Shown here piece after piece: positions 62,747 to 64,000 of a stretch of DNA of 64,000 nt; within the stretch, counting starts at the first letter, position 1, and each line of letters starts with the position of its first letter. Under the pieces are notes generated by a model, which saw only the letters and a list, made by a program, of their open reading frames with translations, was not told where the DNA came from and did no database searches. Both the position numbers and the translations under genes were made by a program. The stretch covers positions 1-64,000 of the forward strand of contig JANXRE010000175.1 in NCBI GenBank assembly GCA_025353165.1, in the 5' to 3' direction. This stretch comes from Acidobacteriota bacterium (GTDB lineage Bacteria; Acidobacteriota; Terriglobia; Bryobacterales; Bryobacteraceae).

Positions 62747-63562
62747 ATGAGACTTCCTGCTCTGCTCCTTTTCGGCGGCCTGATTCTCGCCGCCCAGACC
62801 CGCACCGAAGCCCTTTGGCCGGGCACGCCCGACGCCGATCAGACGGCGCTCACGTTCTATCTGGCGAACCCCGCGAAAGCCAGCGGAACCGCGGTGGTCG
62901 TCTGCCCGGGAGGCGGTTACGGCGCGCTCGCGATGGACCACGAGGGCAAGCAGATCGCGCAGTGGCTGAACGGCTACGGCGTGTCGGCCTTCGTCCTGAA
63001 ATACCGGCTCGGGCCGCGCTATCACCATCCGGTGATGATGCAGGATGTGCAGCAGGCCCTGCGCACCGTGCGTTCGCGCGCGGGCGAATTCAAAATCCGG
63101 CCGGACCGCATCGGCGTGTGGGGATTCTCGGCGGGCGGCCACCTGGCTTCGACGGCCGCGACCCATTTCGAAACGAAGGAGGGAGTGAGCAGCCGGCCCG
63201 ACTTCGCGATCCTGGCATACCCCGTGATCACCATGAAGGACCCCTACGCGCACAAAGGCTCGCGCCAGAACCTACTGGGCGACAATCCGGATCCCGCGCT
63301 GGTAGAGCTGATGTCGAACGAGACGCAGGTGACGGCCGAGACGCCGCCCACGTTCATCTTCTTTACGGCCGACGATTCCGGCGTGCCGGTGGAGAACGGC
63401 CTGCTGTTTTTCCAGGCGCTGCGCAAGGCCGGAGTGCCCGCGGAGATGCACATCTTCCGTTCGGGGCCGCACGGCGTCGGACTCGCGCCCGATGATCCCG
63501 ATCTCTCCTGGTGGCCGAAGCTGCTGGCGGAGTGGATGCGCGGATTAAACCTGATCCCCTGA
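62747..63562 (+). CDS. Exported BD-FAE/acetyl-xylan esterase-like alpha/beta hydrolase
   Basis: A 271-residue secreted esterase. A signal peptide ([13 protein letters not shown]) precedes the oxyanion loop [17 protein letters not shown], nucleophile [10 protein letters not shown], an acid in FFTADDSG (VPVENG), and His in [15 protein letters not shown]. This combination is typical of bacterial acetyl-xylan or feruloyl esterases of the BD-FAE type. It probably removes acyl groups from plant polysaccharides and could act with the GH127 enzyme of this window. It is divergent from the epoxide-hydrolase-like gene. Confidence 0.87.
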   Translation: MRLPALLLFGGLILAAQTRTEALWPGTPDADQTALTFYLANPAKASGTAVVVCPGGGYGALAMDHEGKQIAQWLNGYGVSAFVLKYRLGPRYHHPVMMQDVQQALRTVRSRAGEFKIRPDRIGVWGFSAGGHLASTAATHFETKEGVSSRPDFAILAYPVITMKDPYAHKGSRQNLLGDNPDPALVELMSNETQVTAETPPTFIFFTADDSGVPVENGLLFFQALRKAGVPAEMHIFRSGPHGVGLAPDDPDLSWWPKLLAEWMRGLNLIP

Positions 63563-63580
63563 AGATCGCCCCTTGCCATT

Positions 63581-63630
63581 TCAACGTGGCGCACGCACTG
63601 GTGCGTGCCGCGTCGCCACTCCTGGCGACG
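63581..63630. repeat. REP-like dispersed palindromic element, copy 2
   Basis: The first 39 nt resemble 16803-16839 and contain GCACGCAC-TG-GTGCGTGC. The following CGTCGCCA-CTCC-TGGCGACG (63611-63630) is a perfect 8-bp hairpin with a 4-nt loop. Two stems side by side are typical of bacterial REP-type elements. No transposase is nearby. Confidence 0.55.
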
Positions 63631-63663
63631 CCGTGCGGAATTCATCAAAGTGAATTGAGACAC

Positions 63664-63753
63664 ATGGCGCATCTGATTTGCCGGGTTCGGGGTTTCAATA
63701 TTGTCGCACCGTACACCGTGCTCATCCGCTTTCGCGATCACACGCAACTGTAA
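63664..63753 (+). pseudogene. N-terminal relic of a DUF2442 gene
   Basis: From ATG 63664 the frame reads RGFNIVAPYTVLIRFRDHTQL and stops at TAA 63751-63753 after 29 codons. This is the first strand pair of DUF2442 proteins (F.IV.PYTL.VRF.DGT...IDF). The rest of the domain is missing. Confidence 0.45.
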
Positions 63754-63801
63754 CCGCCCAGGCATGGGAAGGCGTGAAGCCTGGTTGCGGACGGGTCAGA
63801 A

Positions 63802-64000
63802 TCAAGGAAGCGCAGCCAGAGCCGCGCCTATGTCTTCCGGGCTGACGTAAAAATGCGGCGACATCCGCACCCAGCCATTCCGCGCCGCCGCCAGAATGTT
63901 CTTGTCCTTAAGCTCCCGGACGACCAGACGCGACTCAACGCCCGGCTTTCGAATGCTGACGATGCCCGCTCCCGTGGAGGGCGTCCGAACGCCAAGGACG
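63802..64000 (-). CDS. Class V aminotransferase family protein, C-terminal end only
   Basis: The final 65 codons before TGA 63802-63804; the gene runs off the right edge. GVRTPSTGAGIVSIRKPGVE, then VVRELKDKNILAAARNGWVR and MSPHFYVSPEDIGAALAALP match the C-terminal subdomain of class V aminotransferases (cysteine desulfurase/isopenicillin N epimerase-like branch; RMSPHFY.SPEDI is typical). The PLP lysine lies outside the window. A weak CAGGC...GCCTG stem follows the stop. Confidence 0.78.
   Translation of the reverse strand, partial: VLGVRTPSTGAGIVSIRKPGVESRLVVRELKDKNILAAARNGWVRMSPHFYVSPEDIGAALAALP

Noticed and set aside
62723-63253. N-terminal extension of the epoxide-hydrolase-like frame
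   Set aside because: Shadow of the divergent esterase gene; a good signal peptide starts at ATG 62722.

Overview
This 64 kb window looks like a chromosomal segment of an Acidobacteriota genome, most likely a Solibacter/Bryobacter-type soil bacterium. That placement is inferred from protein flavour and is not proven here. It rests on high GC, many GTG/TTG starts, tightly packed and often overlapping genes, secreted or Tat-exported hydrolases and dehydrogenases, GH127-type glycosidases, MacB-like permease pairs, DUF2142/AsmA/CocE proteins and the palindromic repeat at 21241-21302. I see no rRNA, tRNA, CRISPR array or intact insertion sequence.

Layout. 1-5.3 kb: a secreted repeat protein cut by the left edge, CvpA, and an overlapping yggS / glycosyltransferase / CocE-hydrolase operon. 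5.3-11 kb: an uncharacterised PD-(D/E)XK protein, a DUF433 antitoxin with a gutted toxin, an orphan secretin, OsmC and a DUF2142 membrane protein. 11-21.2 kb: surface-glycan genes (a methyltransferase and a 1392-residue methyltransferase/GT2/GT2-like/GT4 fusion), msrPQ, an exported amidase and AsmA. 21.5-29.4 kb: a seven-gene leftward cluster coding for a transmembrane redox complex (DsrMK-like fusion, ferredoxin-like and NrfD-like subunits, an anchored GcvH-like protein) and its own histidine kinase and sigma-54 activator. A well-formed -24/-12 promoter lies in front of the first gene. 29.6-44 kb: UXS, two MacB-like permeases, a thioredoxin-domain protein, tpx, rpiB, a LOV-domain PP2C phosphatase, a sugar dehydrogenase overlapping a seven-haem cytochrome, Skp and GroES. 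44-56 kb: GH127, persulfide dioxygenase/rhodanese, TlpA, MOSC, glnE, a TolB-like protein with an M50 protease, and a patatin-like protein. 56-64 kb: a Gfo/Idh oxidoreductase, an ADP-forming acyl-CoA synthetase/GNAT fusion between inverted copies of a cupin gene, VOC, two alpha/beta hydrolases, and the end of a class V aminotransferase cut by the right edge.

A theme of the window is gene decay by deletion. At least eight gene relics lie in the short intergenic gaps: DUF5615 toxin, DUF1080, DUF4870 paralogue, PemK/MazF toxin, inverted cupin copy, transposase tail, Cdd1-like and DUF2442. In both toxin-antitoxin modules the antitoxin is intact and the toxin is destroyed.

The best candidates for something under-described are the sigma-54 redox cluster with its lysine-less GcvH-like protein and CX4CH sensor kinase, the LOV-PP2C photoreceptor, the four-domain glycan enzyme, and the inverted duplication around the acyl-CoA synthetase/acetyltransferase gene.
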